A stretch of DNA of 64,000 nucleotides from Aureivirga marina (GCF_015767265.1 NZ_JADPIB010000002.1:62001-126000), one strand, 5' to 3'. Counted from the stretch's first letter, positions 16,824 to 26,436 are shown. The notes: generated by a model from the letters alone, not told the origin. Numbers and translations: made by a program.

Positions 16824-18044
16824 TTAATCCAACCGAACTTCCACTTTTACAATCTTCGAAACTTCATCAAAATCTTTTACCCAAGCAAGAAACAATTCTC
16901 TATCTGATTTTTTGGTTATAACTGGATAACGATTAAATCCTTTTATATCAGAAATTGGAATTATATCTGACGTTCCATTGTTATAAATAATATGTAAAAC
17001 AATTCGTTGTTGTCCGTCTTCCGTGATTTCTTCGTAAGTAATCAAATAATTTCCATCAGTGTCAGCAATCATTTGTGGATGTTTCCCGATAGAAGTCACA
17101 ATATTTGATTGTGAAAAATCAAAAGATTCATTCACTTTTTCTACAAATGTAATTCCTTGCTTTCCATCTGCTCCTGTATACCAAACAATCCCTGTTGTTT
17201 TTCCGTTGAAAGCAATGGAAGGCCCAGTGTGTGGACAACCTTTTAATTTCCAATTATCAGGAGAAATTCGTTTTGCAACAGAAAAATTTTCTCCATTATC
17301 TTCGGAAGTAATATTATAAATATCTCGATATTTTCCTGCGACAATATTTCGAAAAGCAATGTCAATTTTTCCATTGTGATTTACAAATAAATCTGTTCGA
17401 CAACACTGACAAGTTCCTGTTGAAAGTACTTTTTCATTTTTAAATTCCCCTTTTTTATTAGATTTTGCAAAATACAAACTACTTCCTTCCTTCACTTTTT
17501 TTGGTTTTCGATTGTCTAACCAAATGATTCCAATGGTTCCATTTTTTAAAAGAGCTACATCATAAAAGCTTTGACTTCCAGAAGCTTTATCTTTTACTAA
17601 TTTCTGTTTTTCAGTCCACGTTTTTCCTTTGTCTTTTGAAATTGAATAATAAATAAATCCACCATATTTATTTTGTTTTGTAGCAGCTTTTATTCTAAAT
17701 ATTGCAATTGTATTTCCAAAAGAATCTTCTATAATTTTCGCCATACTTTCTGCATGAATTTGCATTTCTTTGGAAGTCGAAACTGTTTGAATTTCACTTT
17801 GTTTTAAATCTTTATACTTTAAAATTGAAGTATGGTTTGAGTCAATTTCTTCCGACCAATTTAATATCAATTTATTCTGATTTTTAGAAAAATATGGTCC
17901 AGAAGCAGAATATTTATTTTTAGAAATAATTTCTTTTCCTGAAAGTTTTACTTCAAAATTGGAAGTTTTTCGTACTGTTTTTTTCTCTTTTGAACAAGAA
18001 ATAATAAAAAGTAAAAAGATGATTGGGATTATTTTTTTGAACAT
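16824..18044 (-). CDS. Sialidase-fold (BNR/Asp-box) lipoprotein with CxCC motif
   Basis: 406-residue lipoprotein (lipobox IISC, C17). Asp-box-like turns (SKDKGKTW near 137, SEDNGENF near 247) indicate a six-bladed sialidase-type propeller, but the arginine triad of true sialidases is not evident, so enzyme activity is doubtful. A cysteine motif TCQCCRT (C212, C214, C215) and a later GCPHTGP (C270, H272) look like a metal or haem-related site or a disulphide knot. From memory, such CxCC/GCP propellers form a recognisable subgroup. The gene lies downstream of a TonB-dependent receptor and a small CxxxC protein on the same strand, suggesting a shared uptake role. Confidence 0.7.
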   Translation of the reverse strand: MFKKIIPIIFLLFIISCSKEKKTVRKTSNFEVKLSGKEIISKNKYSASGPYFSKNQNKLILNWSEEIDSNHTSILKYKDLKQSEIQTVSTSKEMQIHAESMAKIIEDSFGNTIAIFRIKAATKQNKYGGFIYYSISKDKGKTWTEKQKLVKDKASGSQSFYDVALLKNGTIGIIWLDNRKPKKVKEGSSLYFAKSNKKGEFKNEKVLSTGTCQCCRTDLFVNHNGKIDIAFRNIVAGKYRDIYNITSEDNGENFSVAKRISPDNWKLKGCPHTGPSIAFNGKTTGIVWYTGADGKQGITFVEKVNESFDFSQSNIVTSIGKHPQMIADTDGNYLITYEEITEDGQQRIVLHIIYNNGTSDIIPISDIKGFNRYPVITKKSDRELFLAWVKDFDEVSKIVKVEVRLD

Positions 18045-18068
18045 ATATTTTGTTGTTTATAAGGTAAA

Positions 18069-18090
18069 GGAGTGTGTAGAAACACACTCC
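18069..18090 (-). terminator. Perfect hairpin between TonB receptor and sialidase-fold gene
   Basis: Nine-bp arms GGAGTGTGT / ACACACTCC around an AGAA loop, 25 nt upstream of the lipoprotein start. The T run after it is short, so it may be a partial terminator or an mRNA processing/stability hairpin within the operon. Confidence 0.5.
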
Positions 18091-18117
18091 TAATTTTTGA
18101 ATTGATTTTGGATTCTA

Positions 18118-18136
18118 ACTTCGGCTTCGCTCAGTC
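18118..18136. repeat. GC-richer short repeat, copy A
   Basis: ACTTCGGCTTCGCTCAGTC, identical over 19 bp to positions 18222-18240. It has outer self-complementarity (GACT/AGTC). It belongs to a type of TTCG/CGCTCAG repeat that I recall as widespread between genes in flavobacteria. Confidence 0.75.
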
Positions 18137-18220
18137 TTCATGACAATACAAACTCTAGAAACAATGGACACACTTTACAAAAGTGCGCCAGAGTTATTTT
18201 TGGCTTTTGAGTTTAGTTTT

Positions 18221-18240
18221 GACTTCGGCTTCGCTCAGTC
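18221..18240. repeat. GC-richer short repeat, copy B
   Basis: GACTTCGGCTTCGCTCAGTC, direct repeat of copy A about 104 bp away, 15 nt from the TonB receptor stop codon. Ends GACT and AGTC can pair. Confidence 0.75.
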
Positions 18241-18254
18241 ACCACAATCAATAT

Positions 18255-20561
18255 TTAAAATTGATATTTAATTCCTAAATCAACTGTTGCTGGAGCTCCT
18301 GGAGTAAAAGAAGTTCTTCCCCATCTTGTTGCAGTTCTTGTCGAATATAATTTATCAAACACATTGATAAAATTCGCCCAAACCTTTACATTTTTAAATG
18401 AATAACTTGTTCTTAAATTGAATAAATCATATCCAGCATATTCTGTCGTATTCGCTTCATCTGTGTAATAATGATTAATATGTTGCCATTCCATTGCAAT
18501 ACGAAAACCTTTTAAATAATTTGGTGTATAAGCAATTTCTGTGTTTGAAATCCAACTTGGAGCAGTTGGCATTGTTTTTCCGCTATAATCTTTTGCAGCT
18601 TCACCATTTTGAATTTGCGTTACATAATCGACAAATTCATGTTGTGAAAAAGCTCCACTCGTTCTAAAATGAATTTGCTTAGATGGTGCAAATCGGAAAG
18701 AATATTCTAAACCATAATGTTTCGTTTCTCCAGCATTTCGATTTTCAAAAATCTTTCTATCTCCATCTTTTACTGTAACAGAAACGATTTCATCTTTTCC
18801 TTTTAAATAATAAGCAGCAATATCTATGTAAACTTTTTCATTGAAAAATGTTTTCCATAAACCAATTTCATAATTTGTAAATTTCGCAGGATCCAGCTCT
18901 GGAACAAAAGATCTTTTGTATAATTCCCCAACACTTGGCGGCACAAATCCTTTACTGAAATTCCCATAAATATTGAAGTTATTTTTTAAATTAAGTACAG
19001 AACCAATTCTTGGCGTCATTGTATTAAAAGTTGTAACAGTACTTGGAGCTTTAAAATTTGCAGCATCTTCCAAACGATTTGTAAAATCATAATTAAAAGA
19101 ATCAAAACGCAATCCTCCATTAATAATTAAATTCTCTAAAAGCGCATATTCTACAGTAATGTAACTTCCAATATTGATTAAATCAACAGCATAATTTGAA
19201 CGGAAATTTCCTGTTTGTGTATAAGAAGTAAATTTTCCAACAGCATTTCTATAAACTTCAATTTCTTCTGCTTTAAAAGTATTTGGGCTAAAATCTAAAC
19301 TGGCTCCAATATTAAATTTCAATCTTGCAGAAGGAATGCTTAAATTATGCTGAAAAATTGCGCCATAGCTATTAAAACCATTTTCATTTAATTCTCCGAA
19401 AGTAAAAGAATCATTCTCCGTTCCGTTGTCAATTCTATAAGAAGGATTTTGCGCAATTGAATTTTCTCTATAAATAAAAGTAAAAGAAGTTAAGTTATTT
19501 TCATTCCATTGATTTGTTAAAGTAGAACGCAAACGAAATGCTAAAACATCACGAAAAGTAAATGTATGGTTTGAAGAAAAATCTTTATTATAAAACTTTT
19601 CTTCACCAATACTTCCACTCATATCACTATGATATTTTATATGAGAAAAAGTAGTTGTCCATTTTAATTTATCTGAAAATTCATGATTAATTTTTCCAGA
19701 TAAAGCAGTTTTATTAAAATCTCCATATTCTCTGTAACCATCTGTAATTCTTGCTCTATAACCTCCAAGATAAACACCTGTTTTTCCGAAAGTTTTTGAA
19801 ATATTCATATCCGCTCTTTCATATCCATTTGAATTTCCTCGAATAGAAATTGCACCAGATAAATCAGTTGTCGGATTTGCAGTTAAAAAATTAATTGCTC
19901 CACCAACAGCTTCACTTCCGTAAAGCGAAGAATAAGGTCCACGAATTACTTCAATTTGTCTTGTTGCAGCAAGATTCATTTCTAAAAGTGCATTATGATT
20001 GAAAACTCCAGTTGGTCGAATCGGAATTCCATCTTCTAAATACAAGAATAAACTTTTTGTAGAAATTGGTTGACGAATCGACATCATATGTTGTTCATTT
20101 CCTAAATCAACCATATTTACACCAGCAATTTGATTTAAAACTTGATCTGCTGTGTTTGGTTCTTCTTCTTCAATTGTTTTTGCTGAAATCGCTGAAATTG
20201 CAATCGGAACTTTATTTCTATTTTGTGTAGTTCTTGAAGCAGAAACTACTACAGTTTCCAATTCTAAAGTAGATTCTTTTAATTTAATTTCTAAAAAAGA
20301 GTTTGTGATTTGTACTTTTTTAGAAATAAAACCAATCATTGAAACTTCTATAAATTGATTTTCTTTTACAATTTCTAAAGTAAATTCTCCAAATTCATTT
20401 GTTGTTGTCCATTCTTCAGAATTTTCAACAATTAAAGTAACACCAAGCAAAGGAGTTCCATTTTTTTCATTTAAAACTTTTCCTTTTATTGTATTATTTT
20501 GGGCATATGTTGTTAATCCCATTAGTAATATAATTACTAGAGATAAAATTATTTTTCTCAT
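18255..20561 (-). CDS. TonB-dependent receptor
   Basis: 768-residue outer-membrane receptor for active uptake. Signal peptide residues 1-20 (TYA|QNN). A carboxypeptidase-regulatory-like beta sandwich (IKGKVLNEKNGTPLLG onward) spans about 22-105. A plug domain follows about 115-225, including ETVVVSASRT and the GPYSSLYGSEAVGGAINF motif. A 22-strand barrel ends in VDLGIKYQF. The ligand cannot be deduced from the barrel. Gene context, a small CxxxC/His-rich protein upstream and a CxCC lipoprotein downstream, leans toward a metal or metal complex rather than a glycan; no SusD partner is present. All three genes share a strand with gaps of about 210 nt. Confidence 0.93.
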   Translation of the reverse strand: MRKIILSLVIILLMGLTTYAQNNTIKGKVLNEKNGTPLLGVTLIVENSEEWTTTNEFGEFTLEIVKENQFIEVSMIGFISKKVQITNSFLEIKLKESTLELETVVVSASRTTQNRNKVPIAISAISAKTIEEEEPNTADQVLNQIAGVNMVDLGNEQHMMSIRQPISTKSLFLYLEDGIPIRPTGVFNHNALLEMNLAATRQIEVIRGPYSSLYGSEAVGGAINFLTANPTTDLSGAISIRGNSNGYERADMNISKTFGKTGVYLGGYRARITDGYREYGDFNKTALSGKINHEFSDKLKWTTTFSHIKYHSDMSGSIGEEKFYNKDFSSNHTFTFRDVLAFRLRSTLTNQWNENNLTSFTFIYRENSIAQNPSYRIDNGTENDSFTFGELNENGFNSYGAIFQHNLSIPSARLKFNIGASLDFSPNTFKAEEIEVYRNAVGKFTSYTQTGNFRSNYAVDLINIGSYITVEYALLENLIINGGLRFDSFNYDFTNRLEDAANFKAPSTVTTFNTMTPRIGSVLNLKNNFNIYGNFSKGFVPPSVGELYKRSFVPELDPAKFTNYEIGLWKTFFNEKVYIDIAAYYLKGKDEIVSVTVKDGDRKIFENRNAGETKHYGLEYSFRFAPSKQIHFRTSGAFSQHEFVDYVTQIQNGEAAKDYSGKTMPTAPSWISNTEIAYTPNYLKGFRIAMEWQHINHYYTDEANTTEYAGYDLFNLRTSYSFKNVKVWANFINVFDKLYSTRTATRWGRTSFTPGAPATVDLGIKYQF

Positions 20562-20768
20562 TTTCGAGTACGATTGATTGTATTGAAAAGCTGTTTGTTT
20601 TCAATAGTTTATTTAAAATTTCTTATTGTTTTTTTTGGGAAATTAAAGCTGTTTTTAGTGAACTAATTTTCCCAAAGTATGTAAATAATAGATTTCATTT
20701 CAAGACATAACTTTTCTCAAAAGCAAAAAATACTTTTGTAAAAGATTAGAAATCAAATCTATTTTGAA

Positions 20769-21158
20769 TTAAGAAATTGGAGGTTTATCTAAATCGTAAA
20801 TAAGATTAAAATAGGGAAGTTCTCTTGCAAAGTTTGGATTTTGAAGAGATATTTTTGGTTTTTTAATTTGAACAGAGGAAAAATCTAACAAACTAACAGG
20901 ATATTTCGACATATCAATTTTTGGCAATGTAGAATGCCGATGTTCCTCTTCGTGATTATCTTCTTGATATGTTTTTTCTAATTGCTTTTTTAAATAACAT
21001 TTTCCATTACAAGCAAGCGAAGGCTTATTTCGGTTTTCACACAAAACAGAAACAATATATTCTTTGTTCACATGATACTCTAAAACAGGCACAATTGGTC
21101 GAACCATTGCGACAAAATAAAGAATATAAAAAAAGATTCCTGCAACTTGTGATTTCAT
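20769..21158 (-). CDS. Small envelope protein with CNGKC motif and His-rich segment
   Basis: 129-residue protein. A hydrophobic N-terminal segment (about 5-22) could be a signal anchor. Three cysteines follow (C40, then C50 and C54 in ACNGKCYLKKQL), then a HEEEHRH cluster (H69, H73, H75). The pairing of CxxxC with clustered His suggests metal binding on the periplasmic side. The last third is Pro/Leu-rich without motifs. I recall similar short CNGKCYLKKQL proteins beside TonB receptors in flavobacteria, but their function is not known to me. It is the first gene of the receptor cluster and has a near-ideal promoter directly upstream. Confidence 0.72.
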   Translation of the reverse strand: MKSQVAGIFFYILYFVAMVRPIVPVLEYHVNKEYIVSVLCENRNKPSLACNGKCYLKKQLEKTYQEDNHEEEHRHSTLPKIDMSKYPVSLLDFSSVQIKKPKISLQNPNFARELPYFNLIYDLDKPPIS

Positions 21159-21181
21159 TATTTATTCAAAATAAAAGCAGG

Positions 21182-21214
21182 CAAATGTAGTATGAATTTA
21201 AAAAATAGACAAAA
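21182..21214 (-). promoter_or_regulatory. Promoter of the CNGKC-receptor cluster (-7 TACATTTG, -33 TTTTG)
   Basis: Minus-strand -7 box at 21182-21189 and TTTTG at 21210-21214 with 20-nt spacing, an excellent match to the Bacteroidota consensus. The leader is only about 15-20 nt. Confidence 0.75.
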
Positions 21215-21229
21215 TTTAAATCAGAAAAA

Positions 21230-22534
21230 CTAGATATTATTATTACTTGTAAGTTTTTTAAATTGGTAGAAAACTCTTTCAAAAAGACGCAAATCATCTG
21301 TAATAATTTCAGCAGTTCCTTTCATTTCTTGTTGAAAAGGAATTTCTTTTTTATAATTTGTAATTAATTTATCGTTTGCAATTACAACATCAATATGATA
21401 ATTTCCTTCATTATCAGGAATTTTAGAAATCGATTGTACATTTCCAATTAACATTCCATATTCATTGTAAGGAAAGTTGTCTAATTTTAGAATTACTTTT
21501 TGACCAATTTTAATTTTACCAGAATTTCTTCGTGGAATTTTTATTTTAGTTATATAAACAGATTTTTCAATTGGTAAAATATGAAAAACCAAATCACCTT
21601 GTTTTAAATTTTGATTTTCATGCCAAATATTTAAGAAAGAAATTTCTCCTTTAATGGAAGATTTTAAAACATATTTTAATTCCCAATCTTTAATTGATTT
21701 TTTTAAATTATTAAAAGATTGACGTACTTTTTTCAACAACTGTGTATCATCTTGAATCTTTTTAATTTCTGTAGATTTTGATGTTTTATCAATAGTTGCT
21801 AAACGTTGTTTTACATTTGCAATTTCATTATTGATTGCTTTAAATTGCTTTTCAATATTTAAAAACGCTAATTGCTTTTTCTCATATTCTTGCGTAGAAA
21901 TAATTCCTTTATCGTATAATTTTTTATTTCTATCTAATTCTTTTTTCTGAAATTCAAATTCTCTTTCTTGTAATTTTTTCTGTGTATAAAAAGTATTTAA
22001 TTTCTGGTTTGCTTGAAAAATTTCTTCTTTAATTGCTAAAAAATCTCCATCATAAGGATGTAATTTCTGATGAAGAATATAATTTGTATAATTCGTTTCA
22101 AAAACTTCAAAAGCATTTGTTACATCACCTAAAAGCATTGGATCTAATTTTTCAAAAGGAAAATAAAAATGATTATCTCGTGTCTGAATTGTATCCATTA
22201 TTGATTTTAAAAAGAAAATATCATGATAATCTGCGCTATTTTCAAGAACAGCAAGAATATTATTTTTCTCTACGATACTATTATTCGAAGTAAAAATTGT
22301 ATCGATATTTGCTGTAATTTTAGTGTAAATTTTTTCAGGAGGAATTTCAGTTGTAAGTGTAGCTTCTCCCGCAATTTTATCAGGATATTTAATAAACCAA
22401 GTTAAAGAAATTAATAAAAAAACTACACCAAAAATCACTGTATTTCCCCAACGAAACACAATATTCGGCACATCTTCTAAAATTTCTCGAACTTCTTCAC
22501 TTCTTAAATCTATGTCGTCTTCGTGTAATGGCAT
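21230..22534 (-). CDS. HlyD-family adaptor of the peptide exporter
   Basis: 434-residue periplasmic adaptor (membrane fusion protein) for an ABC exporter. A single transmembrane segment lies near 33-50 after an acidic N-terminal tail, then a beta-barrel/lipoyl half, a long coiled coil about 165-260 (QKLNTFYTQKKLQEREFEFQ onward), and the second half (KSSIKGEISFLNIWHENQ; IGQKVILKLDNFPYNEYG). It begins directly after the exporter stop codon (TAG then ATG, no gap), so translation is coupled. It would bridge the inner-membrane exporter to an outer-membrane channel, which is not encoded nearby. Last gene of the precursor-VKOR-exporter-adaptor operon. Confidence 0.9.
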   Translation of the reverse strand: MPLHEDDIDLRSEEVREILEDVPNIVFRWGNTVIFGVVFLLISLTWFIKYPDKIAGEATLTTEIPPEKIYTKITANIDTIFTSNNSIVEKNNILAVLENSADYHDIFFLKSIMDTIQTRDNHFYFPFEKLDPMLLGDVTNAFEVFETNYTNYILHQKLHPYDGDFLAIKEEIFQANQKLNTFYTQKKLQEREFEFQKKELDRNKKLYDKGIISTQEYEKKQLAFLNIEKQFKAINNEIANVKQRLATIDKTSKSTEIKKIQDDTQLLKKVRQSFNNLKKSIKDWELKYVLKSSIKGEISFLNIWHENQNLKQGDLVFHILPIEKSVYITKIKIPRRNSGKIKIGQKVILKLDNFPYNEYGMLIGNVQSISKIPDNEGNYHIDVVIANDKLITNYKKEIPFQQEMKGTAEIITDDLRLFERVFYQFKKLTSNNNI

Positions 22535-24748
22535 CTAACTTCCTAATTCTAATTGATTCTTAACTAAATGATAATAATTTCCTTCTGCATATACTAATTC
22601 ATCATGTGTTCCAACTTCCACAATTTTTCCTTTTTCCAACACAACAATTTGATCTGCATTTTTCACCGTACTTAATCGATGTGCAATTACAATTACAGTT
22701 TTATTTTCAAAAAACTGATTTAAATTTTCCATAATTACACGTTCATTATTTGCATCTAAAGCAGAAGTTGCCTCGTCAAAAAATAAAAACTTTGGATCTT
22801 TATAAACAGCTCTTGCAATTAAAATTCGTTGTTTTTGTCCTGTACTTAAATTACTTCCTTCACGTCCTAAAGTTGTATTATAATTTAAAGGTAAACTTTC
22901 TACATATTCACGAATATTTGCAACAGTTGCAGCATGAATTAATTTCTTTTTATCAATATAATCTTCACCAACAGCAATATTTTTTGCAATTGTATCATTA
23001 AAAATATAACCTTCTTGCATCACTACACCACAGTTGTCTCTCCAAACTCTAGGTTCAATACTTTCTAAATTTGCGCCACCAATTTTAATTTTCCCATAAT
23101 CTAATTTGTAGAAATTTAATAGTAATTTCAATAAAGTAGTTTTTCCACTTCCACTTGTTCCTACGATTGCTGTGATTTTATTTGGAGGAATTGTTAAAGT
23201 TAAATCTTCTAAAACTGGATTAAAATTATTCGGATATTGAAAATTGATATTTTCTAAACAAATTTCTGAATTATCTGGAATTACAATATTTTCTTCAAAA
23301 CCAATAGAAGATTCATTTTTGGCGTTATAAATTTCTAAAAGTCGTTCAATTGCAATTTTGGCATCTTGTGCATCTTTTATGAATTTAATTAGATTTAAAA
23401 CAGGAACATTTAATTGTCCTACAATTCCTGCAATTGCAACCATCATCCCCAAAGTTAATTCTCCATCAATAACTAAAGTTGCCGAAACAACAGTGATTAA
23501 CATATTTTTTAATTCATTGATAAAAGAAGAACCTGTACTTTGTGTTTGCTCTAGCACAAGACTTTTCATTGCATATTTATAGAGAATTGCTTGTTGAAAT
23601 TCCCATTTCCAACGCATTTTTGTCTCAGCATTATGCAATTTAATTTCTTGCATTCCATAAAGAATTTCATGAATTCTTTCTTGTTCAACACTTCTTTGAG
23701 AAAAAAGTAAATAATCAATTTTCTTCCTTTTTTTCAAGAAAAATATCACCCAAATGAAATACAAAATACTTCCAACCATAAAAATGGCGAAAATTTTCAT
23801 ACTATAATATGCAAGGATAAAACTAAAAATAAGAAGATTAAATCCAGATAAAACTAGATCAAGAAAAGAAGTTGTAATTAATTTTTTAATTCGATCGTGA
23901 TCACTAATTTTCATTAATAAATCACCTATTGCAGCTCTTTGAAAATAAGAAACAGGTAATTTCATTAATTTGTAGAAAAAGTCAGAAATCATGGAAATAT
24001 TGATTCTTGAACCAATATTTAATAAAAGCCAACTTCGAATAATTTCAATAGAACTTCTTCCTACAAAAATTGCTAATTGTGCAATTAAAACCAAATAAAC
24101 AAAACTGATATCTTGATTTTGAATTCCAATATCTACAATACTTTGCGTTAAAAAAGGAAGAATTACTTGCAGAATACTTGCAGCAATTAAACCTAATAAA
24201 AGTTGTAATAAATATTTTTTATATCGGATAGTATATTTTGCAACAAAAGAAAAATCACTAGTTCTTTCTTTCTCTTCTTCTTCGTGTTCTCTTCTATAAA
24301 ATTCATCAGTTGGTTCTAGAAGAAGAGCAATTCCATCTTTTGTATTTTCATTGGCATTAGAAGCAATCCATTTTCGGATAAATTCCTTTTTTCCTAAAGT
24401 ATATTTTCCAATTGCAGGATCCGAAATAAAAATTTTATAATCATTTCGAGTCTTTTTAATGTTATAAACAACAACATAATGATTATTTTCCCAATGAATT
24501 ATGTATGGAAAAGGAGCTTCTAAAAGTGTATTGAAATCTAATTGGTAAACAATGCTTCGAAATCCTAATTTTTCAGCAGCTTCACTTAAACCATATAATA
24601 AACTCCCGTCCGTAGTATTTGTATTTGAATAATCACGAAGTTTTTCAATAGAAAAAGTTTTTCCAAAATGTTTGCTTATAATTTTTAAACAAGTTGGACC
24701 ACAATCTTTTTGTTCTTTCTGTGTATAATGAGGGAATTTCTTTAACAA
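22535..24748 (-). CDS. Peptidase C39-containing ABC exporter (PCAT)
   Basis: 737-residue bifunctional exporter that cleaves double-glycine leaders and pumps out the core peptide. The N-terminal C39 peptidase has the Cys motif QKDCGPTCL (C16), with H90 (NHYVVV) and D110 (SDPAIG) completing the triad, so it should be active. A six-helix ABC membrane domain follows (about 170-455). The nucleotide-binding domain has Walker A GTSGSGKTT, a signature LSTGQKQR (Thr for the usual Gly) and Walker B FLFFDEATSALD. The frame opens with TTG at 24748; no ATG fits better without losing the peptidase start. The VKOR-thioredoxin gene lies 92 nt upstream and the likely substrate gene lies beyond it. Confidence 0.93.
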   Translation of the reverse strand: MLKKFPHYTQKEQKDCGPTCLKIISKHFGKTFSIEKLRDYSNTNTTDGSLLYGLSEAAEKLGFRSIVYQLDFNTLLEAPFPYIIHWENNHYVVVYNIKKTRNDYKIFISDPAIGKYTLGKKEFIRKWIASNANENTKDGIALLLEPTDEFYRREHEEEEKERTSDFSFVAKYTIRYKKYLLQLLLGLIAASILQVILPFLTQSIVDIGIQNQDISFVYLVLIAQLAIFVGRSSIEIIRSWLLLNIGSRINISMISDFFYKLMKLPVSYFQRAAIGDLLMKISDHDRIKKLITTSFLDLVLSGFNLLIFSFILAYYSMKIFAIFMVGSILYFIWVIFFLKKRKKIDYLLFSQRSVEQERIHEILYGMQEIKLHNAETKMRWKWEFQQAILYKYAMKSLVLEQTQSTGSSFINELKNMLITVVSATLVIDGELTLGMMVAIAGIVGQLNVPVLNLIKFIKDAQDAKIAIERLLEIYNAKNESSIGFEENIVIPDNSEICLENINFQYPNNFNPVLEDLTLTIPPNKITAIVGTSGSGKTTLLKLLLNFYKLDYGKIKIGGANLESIEPRVWRDNCGVVMQEGYIFNDTIAKNIAVGEDYIDKKKLIHAATVANIREYVESLPLNYNTTLGREGSNLSTGQKQRILIARAVYKDPKFLFFDEATSALDANNERVIMENLNQFFENKTVIVIAHRLSTVKNADQIVVLEKGKIVEVGTHDELVYAEGNYYHLVKNQLELGS

Positions 24749-24840
24749 TATTCAAAAGTTTTAAACCTATAAACACAAATATATAATCATATTTCAATTT
24801 TTAACAATTTTATGAAATAAAATATTATTTATTTAAGTGT

Positions 24841-26424
24841 TTATGCTAGCATTTCCTCTTTTTCTTCTATTAATTCATCAATAAAATAAAGGATATCTTC
24901 ATATTCGAATTTATCAGGGAATTTTTTTCCGTCAACCAAAACAAGTGGCGTAAAAGTAATTCCATTTTGTTTACACCAACTTTCTTCTTGTTTTAAAATT
25001 TCTAAAAAGTTTTCATTATCAGTTGCTCCCCATTTTTGTAACCAATTTTTAGGATTTGAACCTTCACTATAAATTTCATGCATTGGTTCTAAAACTGATT
25101 CTTTATTTTGATGGTACAATTCTAAAAGTCGTAATGGAATTTTATTTCCATCATGAATTTCATTAGTATTTACATTAAAACGAATTACAATTCGGATGTT
25201 TTCATTTTTTTTATTTAAAACTTTTTCAATTGCAGCATGAGTTTTTTTACAAAATCCACATAAAGGATTTGTAACAACTAAAATTTCTAAAAGTCCATTT
25301 TCATTTCCTAAAACAATTTCGTTTTCTATTTTATTTACTGGATAGTTAACTTCTTTTTCAGATAATAATTTAAATAGTTCAAAATCTCTTTTGAATTTTG
25401 TAAATGAAATTTGTGTTTTCTGTAATTCTTGTGATTTCTTCAACAAATTTTTAATTGGATACCAAATAATCATTGATAAAATTCCAATTACTGAATAAAT
25501 TAGCAATGAATTATAAAAAGAAGAATTTATTAATATTTCATCCGAAAACGATAGAAAAATCACTGCTTGAATTACTAAAATAGAAATGATTCCTAAACAA
25601 AGTTTACACCATTGTTTTAAAACAATTTTCTGTGAATAAATGGAATAAAAAGCTATTGGGAAACTAAGTAAACTAATTAGAAATAATAAAGTGAAATTTT
25701 GAATATTAAGTAAAGAAAAAGCAATCCATGAAATTAATGAAGTTGAAAAATACAGAATTGTTAAATCACTCATCTTAAATCCTAAAATTTTCATTCCAGA
25801 TTTTATTACTGAATTACAACCTGTATTATTTTCCGAATTACAGATTTTACTACCTAAAGTAGAATTGATTTCAAGTTCTTGAAAAAGAATTAAAATAGAG
25901 AATGTTAATCCAATTAATGATAAGCTAAATTGAGAATATTCTAAAATGGAGTTTAAGCCAAAAATAAAGAAGAAAATTAATCCTGTAATTAAAAAAAAAT
26001 ATTTTGAATATTCTACAATTTTATTTTGAGAATTAGTAGAAGATTCAAAGTTCACTTCTTCAATCACCATACAAATTCCTGTCCATATCTTTAAAAATTC
26101 AGGTTTTTCAATTTTTTCAAATTTCTTTCCATCAGTTGAAATCTCCCAAATTTCACCATTAATTTTTATGATAGCAATTTCTTCCTCTTTTTCTTTTTTT
26201 ATTTGGGCTAAAAATGAATTTTCAAAGTAATCCAATGTATTTTCTTCCACAGGAACTTCATACACACTAGAATTTATAGAAAAGTGGTTAAAAAGCTCTG
26301 TAATTGAAAATAGGGATGGAAAATCAGGATGACTTTCCAATTGTAATTTCATTTCTTCTTTTTCAACTTGAGTGTTGTGAAGTTTTAGGAAGTTATAGAT
26401 AAGGTCAAAGATAGAATTGTACAT
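24841..26424 (-). CDS. VKOR-thioredoxin fusion with C39-like N-terminus
   Basis: 527-residue membrane protein. Residues 1-125 resemble an inactive C39-type domain, without the catalytic Cys. Residues about 140-335 form a VKOR (vitamin K epoxide reductase) domain with several membrane helices, a loop cysteine pair (KICNSENNTGCNSV) and the active CxxC (QWCKLC). The C-terminal part (about 370-527) is a thioredoxin-fold domain with CGFC (NPLCGFCKKTH). VKOR-Trx fusions make disulphides in exported proteins, using quinone as acceptor. The nearby precursor peptide carries four cysteines, so it is the natural candidate substrate. The inactive C39-like part could bind its leader; this is inference. 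Confidence 0.87.
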   Translation of the reverse strand: MYNSIFDLIYNFLKLHNTQVEKEEMKLQLESHPDFPSLFSITELFNHFSINSSVYEVPVEENTLDYFENSFLAQIKKEKEEEIAIIKINGEIWEISTDGKKFEKIEKPEFLKIWTGICMVIEEVNFESSTNSQNKIVEYSKYFFLITGLIFFFIFGLNSILEYSQFSLSLIGLTFSILILFQELEINSTLGSKICNSENNTGCNSVIKSGMKILGFKMSDLTILYFSTSLISWIAFSLLNIQNFTLLFLISLLSFPIAFYSIYSQKIVLKQWCKLCLGIISILVIQAVIFLSFSDEILINSSFYNSLLIYSVIGILSMIIWYPIKNLLKKSQELQKTQISFTKFKRDFELFKLLSEKEVNYPVNKIENEIVLGNENGLLEILVVTNPLCGFCKKTHAAIEKVLNKKNENIRIVIRFNVNTNEIHDGNKIPLRLLELYHQNKESVLEPMHEIYSEGSNPKNWLQKWGATDNENFLEILKQEESWCKQNGITFTPLVLVDGKKFPDKFEYEDILYFIDELIEEKEEMLA

Positions 26425-26436
26425 AGAAATAAATGT

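Noticed and set aside
16824-18044. True exo-sialidase call
   Set aside because: Asp-boxes are present, but the arginine triad and catalytic Tyr/Glu pair are not evident; only the fold is supported.
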